Below, in pieces: positions 7,727-14,814 of a stretch of DNA of 36,960 nucleotides. Each line of letters opens with the position of its first letter. Within the stretch, counting starts at the first letter, position 1. Both the position numbers and the translations under genes were made by a program. The notes beneath the pieces are model-generated. The model searched no databases. It was not told the DNA's origin and saw only the letters and a program-made list of their open reading frames with translations. Source of the DNA: Lachnoclostridium sp. UBA1434 (GTDB lineage Bacteria; Bacillota; Clostridia; Lachnospirales; Lachnospiraceae); assembly GCA_002329645.1 (NCBI GenBank), contig DCTS01000059.1:1-36960 (forward strand), read 5' to 3'.

Positions 7727-9229
7727 TTACCATTTCTTAAGTATTGTCTTTCTTTCTATCGGATCAAGCGCACGAATAGCAGGATCATCATAGTAGGAAT
7801 CATTAACTATGTGGGTAGTTGATATCTCCTCGAAGATTGCTCCCTTTTCCGAGGTGAAGGAATGCTTCTGTTCTCTTAATATCGTCTGTATATCACCCGG
7901 CTTTAAGGTTCTTTCCTCGCCTTCAATGTTTATTATCAAATCACCGTACAGAAGCTGAAATGTCTCTTCCTTAACCTTGTGCATATGATCCGGATGCTTC
8001 TGTCCGGGCAGTATAACCAACAGCTTCTTGCAGTATTCACGGTTTATTATGCTGATGATGATTGCACCCACCTGTCTGAAATGCTTCATTCCGTAATGAT
8101 GGGAAAGCTCCACCTCAAACCTGTCTCCAAGGGCTATCCCTGCTTCATAAAGCATACCTTTGGCATCATGCACCACATTGCGTACAAGTCCGATATCAGT
8201 AATACCCTTTTTCTCAAGAAGGGCATCATTTGTCTTATAATCCCTTCCTGCTATTATTCCCTCCGAGAAATCTCCGCTGGGCATCTGCCTGCTGCCGCAG
8301 GGCATGGCAAAGAATACATCCTCCTGCATTATAGGCTCTCCCTGCTTAATGTCCCTCTTAACATATACACCCCTGGTCAGGGAATTCAAAGAATCCATCT
8401 CGTCCTGGCTAACGTACTTGGTATCACCCTTCTTCATCTCGCATATGGTTTTGGCTTCAAGAATTGATTTTACCCATTTATCGGCCTGGTCAGGATTCAT
8501 AGAATATGAGTTCAGTTTTATAGTATCGGTAGGCAGGCCCACATGGCGCTCCATTATCCTGGCGCCCTTGGCAATTGCTATCATCGAAACTATAATGTCA
8601 TCGGGGTCCTCATGTCCCGAATATCCAATCGTCACCTCAGGGTAACGCCTGCGCATCCTGGATATGAAATCAAGCTGGAGCCTGTCCCTTGGGGCGGGAT
8701 ACTCAGCTATGCAGTGAAGAAATGCAAATTCACGCTTTCTGTGTGTAAAGAAGTTATATATCTTATCAATATCCGATAAGGTCTTGCCTCCGGTAGATAT
8801 TATCAGCGGCTTATGAGTCTGGGCTATCCTGGTAAGAAGCGGCCAGTCCATTGCGCTGCAGCTTGCCACCTTGATTATGTCAATTCCCATATCCATGCAC
8901 CAGCCCACACTGTCCTCGTCAAAGGGTGTGCTTATTGCAAGCATTCCCTCATCATGAATTGCATCCACAAGCCGGTTAAAATCCTCATAGCTTAGCCTTG
9001 TTTCCAAAAACCGTGAAATATGCTTAACATCCTTCCTTTGCATGTAGTCCGGATGTATAAAGGTATCCAGATTGCGGAACTGCAGCTTTACCGCAGCCCT
9101 GATATTATACTTTCTGACAATCCTGCTCATTTCGCTTATTATATCAATGCCATGCTCCAGGCTTCCCTGATGGCTGTTTGCCATTTCAAATATAAACAAA
9201 TCGTCAAATATATGCTTAACCTCGTTCAT
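7727..9229 (-). CDS. neuB: Nonulosonate (sialic acid-type) synthase with SAF and cupin domains
   Basis: Residues 10-260 of this 500-aa protein are a NeuB TIM barrel, which condenses phosphoenolpyruvate with an amino-hexose. Visible signatures are FEMANSHQGS (14-23), AVKLQFRNLDTF (46-57), KVASCSAMDWP (120-130) and TIGYSGHEDPDD (200-211). Residues 275-340 form the antifreeze-like SAF domain (RGVYVKRDIKQGE). Unlike plain NeuB (about 340-350 aa), residues 375-490 add a cupin with a complete first motif, H415-M-H417-(x3)-E421-(x7)-G429, and a second PGD...H456 motif. The precursor sugar (sialic, legionaminic or pseudaminic) cannot be decided because no epimerase or aminotransferase genes lie in the window. 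An AGGAGG ribosome binding site precedes the ATG. The product feeds the NeuA-like enzyme encoded upstream. Confidence 0.9.
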   Translation of the reverse strand: MNEVKHIFDDLFIFEMANSHQGSLEHGIDIISEMSRIVRKYNIRAAVKLQFRNLDTFIHPDYMQRKDVKHISRFLETRLSYEDFNRLVDAIHDEGMLAISTPFDEDSVGWCMDMGIDIIKVASCSAMDWPLLTRIAQTHKPLIISTGGKTLSDIDKIYNFFTHRKREFAFLHCIAEYPAPRDRLQLDFISRMRRRYPEVTIGYSGHEDPDDIIVSMIAIAKGARIMERHVGLPTDTIKLNSYSMNPDQADKWVKSILEAKTICEMKKGDTKYVSQDEMDSLNSLTRGVYVKRDIKQGEPIMQEDVFFAMPCGSRQMPSGDFSEGIIAGRDYKTNDALLEKKGITDIGLVRNVVHDAKGMLYEAGIALGDRFEVELSHHYGMKHFRQVGAIIISIINREYCKKLLVILPGQKHPDHMHKVKEETFQLLYGDLIINIEGEERTLKPGDIQTILREQKHSFTSEKGAIFEEISTTHIVNDSYYDDPAIRALDPIERKTILKKW

Positions 9230-9336
9230 ACTAATACCTCCTGTGTATACTGCTTCATGGATGTCTGCTAATATATATATCGACTTATTTCCGGTAGAAT
9301 TTATGTGAAAAGACAGGAAAAATCAATCTTCTTCAT

Positions 9337-9531
9337 TTATTTAACTGCCGATATTTGATTAAGGATTTTATCCATAAGCTCAGTGGCCTTTTCAGATAAT
9401 GAACTGATTTCATTTATATATTTATAAGCCATCTGATATTCCCCCAGCCTGTACAGAACTAATGCAATATTATACAGTGTGGCATCATCCTTTGGATAAT
9501 AGGAATTCCAGTCAAATACAAGTATATTCAA
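9337..9531 (-). CDS. 64-aa TPR-like protein, probable remnant of a larger glycan gene
   Basis: A GGAGG at 9538-9542 lies 6 nt before a TTG at 9531, which opens a 64-aa frame beginning NILVFDWNSYYPKDD. The remainder (DATLYNIALVLYRLGEYQMA) looks like one TPR hairpin plus a capping helix. The frame runs open further upstream to an ATG at 9651, but that would overlap neuA by 47 nt and cross a perfect 7-bp hairpin (9550-9571), so I reject that start. The first ten residues resemble the N-terminus of large clostridial glycosyltransferases. An in-frame internal deletion joining such an N-terminus to a TPR tail would explain the small size. It could also be a genuine small protein. No function is assigned. 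Confidence 0.4.
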   Translation of the reverse strand: MNILVFDWNSYYPKDDATLYNIALVLYRLGEYQMAYKYINEISSLSEKATELMDKILNQISAVK

Positions 9532-9549
9532 GGTAATCCTCCATTCGTA

Positions 9550-9571
9550 AGGAGCCCTGCTAAAGGCTCCT
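9550..9571 (-). other. Stem-loop between neuA-HAD and the 64-aa ORF
   Basis: Perfect 7-bp arms (AGGAGCC and GGCTCCT) enclose an 8-nt loop, 33 nt after the neuA stop. No T-run follows on the minus strand, so it is not a classical terminator. It could trim or attenuate the transcript between neuA and neuB. Confidence 0.45.
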
Positions 9572-9604
9572 GAATATGCATGCGTAGAAATATTAAAATA
9601 TCTG

Positions 9605-10609
9605 TTACGAAAGGATATCAAGCAGGTATCCGATACCCAGCATTTTATCATCTACATAGAAGTCGGCATTGGGCTTGCCGAAATGCAGCTCATGATATTT
9701 TAACCCCCAACCGGCAAGCTGGTGCTTTGTTATATCGCTCCAGTCCATCCCCGTAACATATCCTCTGGCGGTATGGAGTATAATTTCATTTCCCATATCA
9801 TACAGCTTGTTGACAACCCTAATCATATCCGTATCCGGTTCCGATAAGGCATAATTATTGGCAGGCTGCAGCCTGGCTATTACACCGTCGATATCGAAAA
9901 CAAAGCGCTTGCCTCCCTTAAGGATTGACAAGGCAGCCTCTGCTTTTCTGAACTCCTCTTCTGTATCTATATCGTAGTTTTTATCCATTTCATAGCCAAG
10001 AATTCTTTTCCCTGTCATGGAATAATCATCCAGTATGACCCTTCCCCTTACCACGTCAATACATGCATTCTGGTAGTATACCCTGGGGAGGCTCTGTCTT
10101 GGCATATTGTAGCATTCGGGAATATCCTTCATAACAGGCGTAATAAAACCCGACTCATCCTTAAACCACATCTTGTACGGGATTTCTTTGGCAGGAGCCA
10201 TGCTCCTTACCGAATCTGCCGCCTCGTTTTCAAGCAGCAGCTTTATCATATTATCAATGTCGGCAACCCTTCGAACAGGATATGTGGGCCTTAAGTGGAC
10301 CACTATGTCGGGTACCATATCCTCCTGTTCCTTAAGAAACGTCAGGCAATGGTAAAATACCTCAATATCCGCTGCCGTATCTGTTGCATATTCAGCCGGA
10401 CGCAAAAAAGGAACCTCGGCGCCGTATTCTTTGCCGATTGCGGCATAGTCCGGTGAATCTGTGCTTAATATTACTCTGTCGATATATTTTGATGCCCTGG
10501 CGTGCTCAATCGAATATGCAAGCATGGGCTTACCGGCTATAGGCCTTATGTTTTTATGAATAACAGACTTGGACCCGCTTCTTGCAGGGATTATCGCAAT
10601 TATATTCAT
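9605..10609 (-). CDS. neuA: CMP-nonulosonate cytidylyltransferase fused to a HAD-like domain
   Basis: Residues 1-225 of this 334-aa protein form a CMP-sialate-type synthetase. They show the CTP-binding start IIAIIPARSGSKSV, KNIRPIAGKPMLAYSIEHA (19-37), RVILSTDSPDYA and a late acidic pair YDIDTEEEF (212-220). Residues 233-334 form a HAD-superfamily domain with motif I FVFDIDGV (D239, D241), a Thr in ILHTARG (about 280) and motif IV FYVDDKM (D320, D321). The synthetase activates the NeuB product as the CMP-sugar for Maf. The HAD part may remove a phosphate from a 9-phosphate intermediate, which is inference. I chose the ATG at 10609 (MNIIAIIPAR), with AGGAGG 13 nt upstream; a frame start at 10672 would overlap maf by 38 nt. 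The gap to maf is 25 nt. Confidence 0.88.
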   Translation of the reverse strand: MNIIAIIPARSGSKSVIHKNIRPIAGKPMLAYSIEHARASKYIDRVILSTDSPDYAAIGKEYGAEVPFLRPAEYATDTAADIEVFYHCLTFLKEQEDMVPDIVVHLRPTYPVRRVADIDNMIKLLLENEAADSVRSMAPAKEIPYKMWFKDESGFITPVMKDIPECYNMPRQSLPRVYYQNACIDVVRGRVILDDYSMTGKRILGYEMDKNYDIDTEEEFRKAEAALSILKGGKRFVFDIDGVIARLQPANNYALSEPDTDMIRVVNKLYDMGNEIILHTARGYVTGMDWSDITKHQLAGWGLKYHELHFGKPNADFYVDDKMLGIGYLLDILS

Positions 10610-10634
10610 TGGGGCTTTATGTCCTCCTTTTATA

Positions 10635-12476
10635 TCATATAAATGTTTTAAGCTCATTATATGCTTTATCAAGAAGAGGGGCTATCCTTTCCCCGGAGCT
10701 AATGATTGCTTTATAAATCATTTCAGCATGTTCATATGTTTTAAGCTTATTTTTCTTCTCATCCTTGGAATAAATATATAGCTCCGCCATCTTTTCGGTT
10801 GTTGCTTCCGCCATATCCCAGTCCACAAGCTCATACACGTCCTTGGATTCAATTATTCCATTGTATGTGCTGAGTTTATCGACCTTAATCAAACTGGACC
10901 TTGTCTCTGTGATTGACTTCTCGTATTTTTCGAGGAGCTGCCCGCTTATATGCAATGCTTCCCGGGCAAGCCTTAATATTTCCATTAAATCCTCTTTGTC
11001 CTGCTCTATAAGCCTGAGCAAAAGACTTAGTTCCTCCTTGTTTATTGCCGGTTCAAGTCCCGACAGAATCCCAGCGCAGTCAATCTCCTTCGTGCAATAT
11101 TTTTCAATTGCTTCCCTGAGGGTCATTATTGTAGTGCCCTTTATCTTGGCGCCCCCCTCTGTGGCATCTATTACCTCGCTGCCCTCAAACAATGCGACGG
11201 CATCCTCAAACCATCTTATGTAGACATACCAGTCATATCTTGTTTTTATGGGGTTGCCGTATATATCCTCCACCATCTCCGTATATAATCCGGCATTGCT
11301 GAAATCCACCGAAATACCGCCGGCGTGCGTGCAATCACCCTGATATGCCAGGTCCTGTCCGACCAGAATAATCCTGTTAAAGCCCAGGGTTTCGCAGATT
11401 GTGAAGGCTCCCGTTGCAACGGAACCACCCGAATGGAGTGCTCCTGTCTTTTTCCCGATTTTATTATACAGAGCTTTTATATACCCTTCTATACAGTAAA
11501 ATGTTATCCTGCTTTTATTTCTCCGAAGATTTTCAGTCCTGCAGTCAGGGCGCCCAAATATGGGAATATCGCAGCATCTTGGATCATTAAGATGCTTCAT
11601 GGACTTCTTCGGATCCAGGGTTACAATAAAATCAGGCAATATTTCATGGGCAAGCATATATTTTACTGCCGTATCAACGGCAAATATGACCGACCTTCCT
11701 TTTGCCTTCTTCAGTTCCTCAATATTTTTATCAAGGGACGGCCCTGCAGCTACAATAATTGCAGGAACATCGGACGGGAATTGCTTTTGTAAATCCGTGA
11801 CAATATTGCTTACAGGCATAAAGCTCATATTTGCCAGCATATTGGTTACAAGCCTGCTGCTGATTGCGATATCGGTGTTCTTATTAACTACCACTCTGTT
11901 TGCATTATCTCGCATAATACTGTAAAAGCGATTAAGGTTTTCAGGAAACATGTTGTTATATTGAGGATGTATACAAATAAGCTGGGACTTTAAATTAACC
12001 CAGTCAACTGTATTGCCTAAAACATTCTTCAGCTCAATATCATTAATTCCCTCCACGGTCAGGGATATTTCAGGATTTTCCAGGATGTCAGTTAAATCAT
12101 AATTTTCCAGGCAATAGTAAAACAGTTGAGGGCTGGGCTCATATATGGCTAAAAAACCCCTCCCCTTCAGCTTTCCGGCGATTTCACGCACAAAGCACCC
12201 GTTGCCGAGTCCGAACATAGCTGCTGTTATTCCAATGTTTTGCATATTATATTGAAGCGCCCACCTTGAAGCTTCATAGACCGGTGAGTATATACTGCTT
12301 AATCTATATATTCCTTCATCGGATTTTATTACTAAAGTAGTATCATTATCCAATGTCTGAACCATTTCTATTATCAGGCTGTTTTGACTGCCATCCCTGA
12401 TATGCTGCTGCATCCTTTCATACAGATATGGCTTTGCTTCCTCAATTGCCTTAAGATTCTTTTCATAAACAGTCAT
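10635..12476 (-). CDS. maf: Motility accessory factor (Maf/DUF115) flagellin glycosyltransferase
   Basis: The 613-aa protein has the Maf architecture. An N-terminal Rossmann-like region contains MFGLGNGCFVREIA (87-100) and IYEPSPQLFYYCL. It is followed by the central MptE-like/DUF115 domain with PAIIVAAGPSLDKNIEEL (238-255), VIFAVDTAVKYML, FIVTLDPKKS (about 283-292) and ILVGQDLAYQGDCTHA. The C-terminal 150 residues are helical. Maf proteins attach CMP-activated nonulosonic acids to Ser/Thr of flagellin in the cytoplasm before export. The position immediately before neuA and neuB, and next to the flagellin gene, fits that role. Length is typical and no key segment is missing. The acceptor sites on this flagellin are not known. 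Confidence 0.93.
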   Translation of the reverse strand: MTVYEKNLKAIEEAKPYLYERMQQHIRDGSQNSLIIEMVQTLDNDTTLVIKSDEGIYRLSSIYSPVYEASRWALQYNMQNIGITAAMFGLGNGCFVREIAGKLKGRGFLAIYEPSPQLFYYCLENYDLTDILENPEISLTVEGINDIELKNVLGNTVDWVNLKSQLICIHPQYNNMFPENLNRFYSIMRDNANRVVVNKNTDIAISSRLVTNMLANMSFMPVSNIVTDLQKQFPSDVPAIIVAAGPSLDKNIEELKKAKGRSVIFAVDTAVKYMLAHEILPDFIVTLDPKKSMKHLNDPRCCDIPIFGRPDCRTENLRRNKSRITFYCIEGYIKALYNKIGKKTGALHSGGSVATGAFTICETLGFNRIILVGQDLAYQGDCTHAGGISVDFSNAGLYTEMVEDIYGNPIKTRYDWYVYIRWFEDAVALFEGSEVIDATEGGAKIKGTTIMTLREAIEKYCTKEIDCAGILSGLEPAINKEELSLLLRLIEQDKEDLMEILRLAREALHISGQLLEKYEKSITETRSSLIKVDKLSTYNGIIESKDVYELVDWDMAEATTEKMAELYIYSKDEKKNKLKTYEHAEMIYKAIISSGERIAPLLDKAYNELKTFI

Positions 12477-12490
12477 CTTTCCCTACCTCT

Positions 12491-12802
12491 TTACGCAATA
12501 GTATCTATGTACTCCTGCAGCTGCCCGGAGATTTCATAGACAAGTATATCCGCTAACAGGACACTGTCTCCGCTTTCCATTGCATTCATGGCATCCTGCA
12601 GATTGCTTATAAACCTTTGCGGATCCAATCTTATACTGCCCGCCGCATTAGCTGCAAAAAGCCCATCAGCCGCAGTCATCAGTTCTCCTAAAACATCATT
12701 AAATAATTGATAGCCCTTTTTTAATTTCTGCTGGTATAACAGGTCGGCAACATTCTGCATCTTCTCGATCAGCTGAAGAATGCCCTTGTCTAATTCCTTC
12801 AT
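12491..12802 (-). CDS. Helical 103-aa protein between flagellin and maf, unknown
   Basis: The protein is almost entirely alpha-helical in character: acidic, amphipathic, with no signal peptide and no membrane segment. It includes QLIEKMQNVADLLYQQKLKK and DAMNAMESGDSVLLADILVY. I do not recognise a family. It lies 14 nt upstream of maf in the same direction and immediately downstream of the flagellin terminator, so it opens the glycosylation operon. The size and helical pattern resemble flagellar export chaperones and the FliS/FliT class. A helper that presents flagellin to Maf is a testable inference only. A GAGGG ribosome binding site precedes the ATG. Confidence 0.65.
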   Translation of the reverse strand: MKELDKGILQLIEKMQNVADLLYQQKLKKGYQLFNDVLGELMTAADGLFAANAAGSIRLDPQRFISNLQDAMNAMESGDSVLLADILVYEISGQLQEYIDTIA

Positions 12803-12870
12803 AATCCGGAGCCCTCACACGATATAATCTTTCTTTTATATATTTGAAAAACAAATACTAACATTTCTTT

Positions 12871-12903
12871 AAAAAAGAAGCGGGGTTGATTTTGGTCAAC
12901 CCC
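12871..12903 (-). terminator. Rho-independent terminator of the flagellin gene
   Basis: On the minus strand GGGGTTGA and TCAACCCC form a perfect 8-bp stem (12882-12903) with a 6-nt loop. GCTTC and a run of six T follow. It lies 19 nt after the flagellin stop. Confidence 0.93.
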
Positions 12904-12922
12904 ACTCCCTGATGCGTAGAAA

Positions 12923-13741
12923 TTACTGTAATAGTGAAAGTACACCCTGTGTTGATTGATTGGCTTGAGCAAGCATAGCCTGAGCTGCCTGCTGGAGAAT
13001 GACGTGCTTGGAGTAAGCCACCATCTCTGCAGCCATATCAACGTCACGAATACGGGATTCTGCAGCCTGCAGGTTCTCTGCTGTGTTGTCAGCGTTAGCA
13101 ATAGTATGTTCCAGTCTGTTCTGCAGAGCGCCGAGCTTGGACCTTACCTTGGAAACTTCAGTAATAGCCTTATCCAGTACAGATAACTGTGCCGTTGCCT
13201 TTGAGAATGAAGATACCTTTGTCTTAACGCTATTGATGCTGAGTGCCTTTGCTGTCATGCTCTTGATCGTAAACCGAATCTTCTGATCCTTGTTTGCACC
13301 AACCTGAATATTCTTTGCATTGAACTTTCCGCTAAGCAGCTTGATCTTGTTGAACTCTGTCTCCTTGGCAATTCTTGTTACTTCACAGGTTAAAGCTTCA
13401 AGCTCATCCTTGATTGCCTGACGGTCAGTTGAAATATTGGTGTCGTTTGCTGCCTGAACAACTAATTCCCTCATCCTCTGAAGTATTGCATGGGTCTCAT
13501 TAAGAGCGCCTTCTGCAGTCTGTATCAGGGAGATGCCGTCCTGGGCATTGGCTGAAGCCTGAGTAAGACCTCTGATCTGTGCTCTCATCTTCTCTGAAAT
13601 TGAAAGTCCTGCTGCGTCATCGCCTGCGCGATTGATTCTGTAACCGGATGACAGTTTCTCTGTCGATTTTGAAAGAAGTCCATTGGTGATACCAAGCTGT
13701 CTGTTTGTGTTAGCTGCCAACATATTGTGTTGTACTATCAT
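12923..13741 (-). CDS. hag: Flagellin
   Basis: This 272-aa flagellin consists of the conserved D0/D1 parts with a short middle. The N-terminus MIVQHNMLAANTNRQLG is followed by EKLSSGYRINRAGDDAAGLS and RAQIRGLTQASANAQDGISL. The C-terminus has LGALQNRLEHTIANADNTAE, RIRDVDMAAEMV and a Leu-rich end QGVLSLLQ. The variable D2/D3 region is essentially absent, so this is a minimal filament subunit. The chosen ATG at 13741 has AAGGAGGA 9 nt upstream. An in-frame ATG at 13777 adds 12 residues but lies inside a regulatory hairpin and lacks a good ribosome binding site. The gene has its own sigma-28 promoter and terminator and is a probable target of CsrA. It is expected to be glycosylated by the adjacent Maf. 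Confidence 0.97.
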   Translation of the reverse strand: MIVQHNMLAANTNRQLGITNGLLSKSTEKLSSGYRINRAGDDAAGLSISEKMRAQIRGLTQASANAQDGISLIQTAEGALNETHAILQRMRELVVQAANDTNISTDRQAIKDELEALTCEVTRIAKETEFNKIKLLSGKFNAKNIQVGANKDQKIRFTIKSMTAKALSINSVKTKVSSFSKATAQLSVLDKAITEVSKVRSKLGALQNRLEHTIANADNTAENLQAAESRIRDVDMAAEMVAYSKHVILQQAAQAMLAQANQSTQGVLSLLQ

Positions 13742-13862
13742 ATCTTTATTCCTCCTTGAATTATTAGTAGCATCCATGCTACCTGTATTTAAGTAATAGT
13801 ATCACTGATATGCCTCAGGCCGTACGCACCGTCGGTTCCCGGCGATACTAATATTACTTGCA
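13742..13862 (-). promoter_or_regulatory. Flagellin 5' leader with candidate CsrA-binding hairpin and SD site
   Basis: The leader is about 120 nt. Near the start codon GTAGCA and TGCTAC form a perfect 6-bp stem (13767-13782) whose loop is TGGA, so a GGA is displayed in the core CAUGGAUG. A second GGA is the Shine-Dalgarno itself (AAGGAGG, 13751-13755), 18 nt away. Upstream, 13791-13803 pairs with 13844-13859 in a 13-bp stem with a 3-nt bulge. Two GGA sites, one in a hairpin and one over the SD, is the known CsrA arrangement on Bacillus hag mRNA. Its use here is inferred from that similarity and from fliW-csrA in the window. Confidence 0.7.
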
Positions 13863-13868
13863 CTTAAT

Positions 13869-13895
13869 ATATCGGAATATTTTATAATAACTTAA
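13869..13895 (-). promoter_or_regulatory. Sigma-28 (SigD/FliA-type) promoter of flagellin
   Basis: On the minus strand TTAA at 13892-13895 is separated by 15 nt from TCCGATAT at 13869-13876. The consensus is TAAA-N15-GCCGATAW. The same -10 with the same spacing occurs ahead of flaG and flgM. Confidence 0.85.
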
Positions 13896-13901
13896 TACCT
13901 G

Positions 13902-14381
13902 TCAATTCTTTTTGTCGATAAAAAATGACTCGGGTGATTGTCCGCCAGTCGTATTCCTGTAATAGCTGGCCACCCTTTGACTGCTCATCTTAAAATCCCT
14001 TATCTCCTTCTTTTTTACGGAAAAGTAAGCCGCAAGCCTGTTCCTGTTCCTAATCTCCTGAGCTTGCAGCATAGTGCTCTTTTCGGTTACTTCTCTAATA
14101 AGCTCCTGCAGCTTAAGTATCCTGTCCTTATAAAGCTCCTTGCTGCGTGCCAGGGTATCCCTTATATGCCCGTACACCTTATCAAAGCCTTCATCCAACT
14201 GGTTAAGCTGCCGAAGCAATTGCTCCTTCATGGAAAAGGTCTCATCCAGCTTGTCCATATCAACAGACGAGGCTGAAATCAATTCCTCCTGACCGGATGT
14301 AATGCTTATAAGCTCATCCAGCAAGCCGGACTTTTTTTGCAGGGTATCCGTTAATATATTAATATAAACCAAATCCTCCAT
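13902..14381 (-). CDS. fliT: FliT/FlgN-like flagellar export chaperone
   Basis: The 159-aa protein is a long coiled-coil type helical protein. It has paired heptads around TDTLQKKSGLLDELISITSG and MKEQLLRQLNQLDEGFDKVY, and a basic C-terminal part with YYRNTTGG near the end. This pattern and its place directly after fliS fit the FlgN/FliT chaperone group, which escorts filament-cap and hook-associated proteins to the export gate. Sequence alone does not separate FliT from FlgN, but a separate FlgN is encoded before flgK, so FliT (partner FliD) is the better label. It is last in the flaG-fliD-fliS operon, 37 nt after fliS. Confidence 0.7.
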   Translation of the reverse strand: MEDLVYINILTDTLQKKSGLLDELISITSGQEELISASSVDMDKLDETFSMKEQLLRQLNQLDEGFDKVYGHIRDTLARSKELYKDRILKLQELIREVTEKSTMLQAQEIRNRNRLAAYFSVKKKEIRDFKMSSQRVASYYRNTTGGQSPESFFIDKKN

Positions 14382-14418
14382 AGCATTATCCCCCGGGCTT
14401 ATTTAAAGGTTTCCCGAA

Positions 14419-14787
14419 CTATTTTACAAGCTTCATTATCTGTGCCCACATATCCCGGATACCGCGAAGATGCTCAAGGCATTCTTCAAGTATTGCCCTG
14501 TCCTTTCTCATATTGGCCTCAACCAGCCTGCCATACAGGTAATCATAAATCCTGTCAAAGTGTTCGGCAACCGGATATCTAAAATCCAGAGTCGACCTTA
14601 AATGAGTTATTATCTTCTCTGTCTTAATGATATTGATGTTAGACTTATAATAATTTTTCTCATTTATACCTGCCAATGCCATATTGCAGAATTTGATTGC
14701 CCCGTCATACAGCATCAGAGTAAGCTCGGCAGGTGTCGCGGTACCTACCATATTGTTTTTGTAAGTAAGTGCAGCATTAATAGCCAT
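14419..14787 (-). CDS. fliS: Flagellin export chaperone FliS
   Basis: The 122-aa protein has the standard FliS four-helix layout: a start AALTYKNNMVGTATPAELTL with the LMLYDGAIKFCNMAL motif (26-40), then NIIKTEKIITHLRSTLDFRY and the YDYLYGRLVEANMRKD segment (85-100). FliS binds the C-terminal D0 helix of flagellin in the cytoplasm and prevents premature polymerisation. GGAGG lies 7 nt before the ATG. It is placed 27 nt after fliD and before the fliT-like gene, the usual order. Confidence 0.96.
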   Translation of the reverse strand: MAINAALTYKNNMVGTATPAELTLMLYDGAIKFCNMALAGINEKNYYKSNINIIKTEKIITHLRSTLDFRYPVAEHFDRIYDYLYGRLVEANMRKDRAILEECLEHLRGIRDMWAQIMKLVK

Positions 14788-14814
14788 TATACTTCCTCCA
14801 TAAAATCAATATGT

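Noticed and set aside
9337..9651. A 104-aa gene starting at the ATG at 9651
   Set aside because: It would overlap neuA by 47 nt and its first 40 residues cross a hairpin with no homology-like pattern; the TTG at 9531 has a good GGAGG.
1..12802. A teichoic acid or capsule locus rather than a flagellar glycan locus
   Set aside because: maf, neuA and neuB beside flagellin make flagellar glycosylation the better reading, although a shared role for the distal genes is not excluded.
13739..13777. ATG at 13777 as the flagellin start, adding 12 residues
   Set aside because: It lies in the CsrA-type hairpin and has no spaced ribosome binding site, while 13741 has AAGGAGGA and the conserved flagellin N-terminus.
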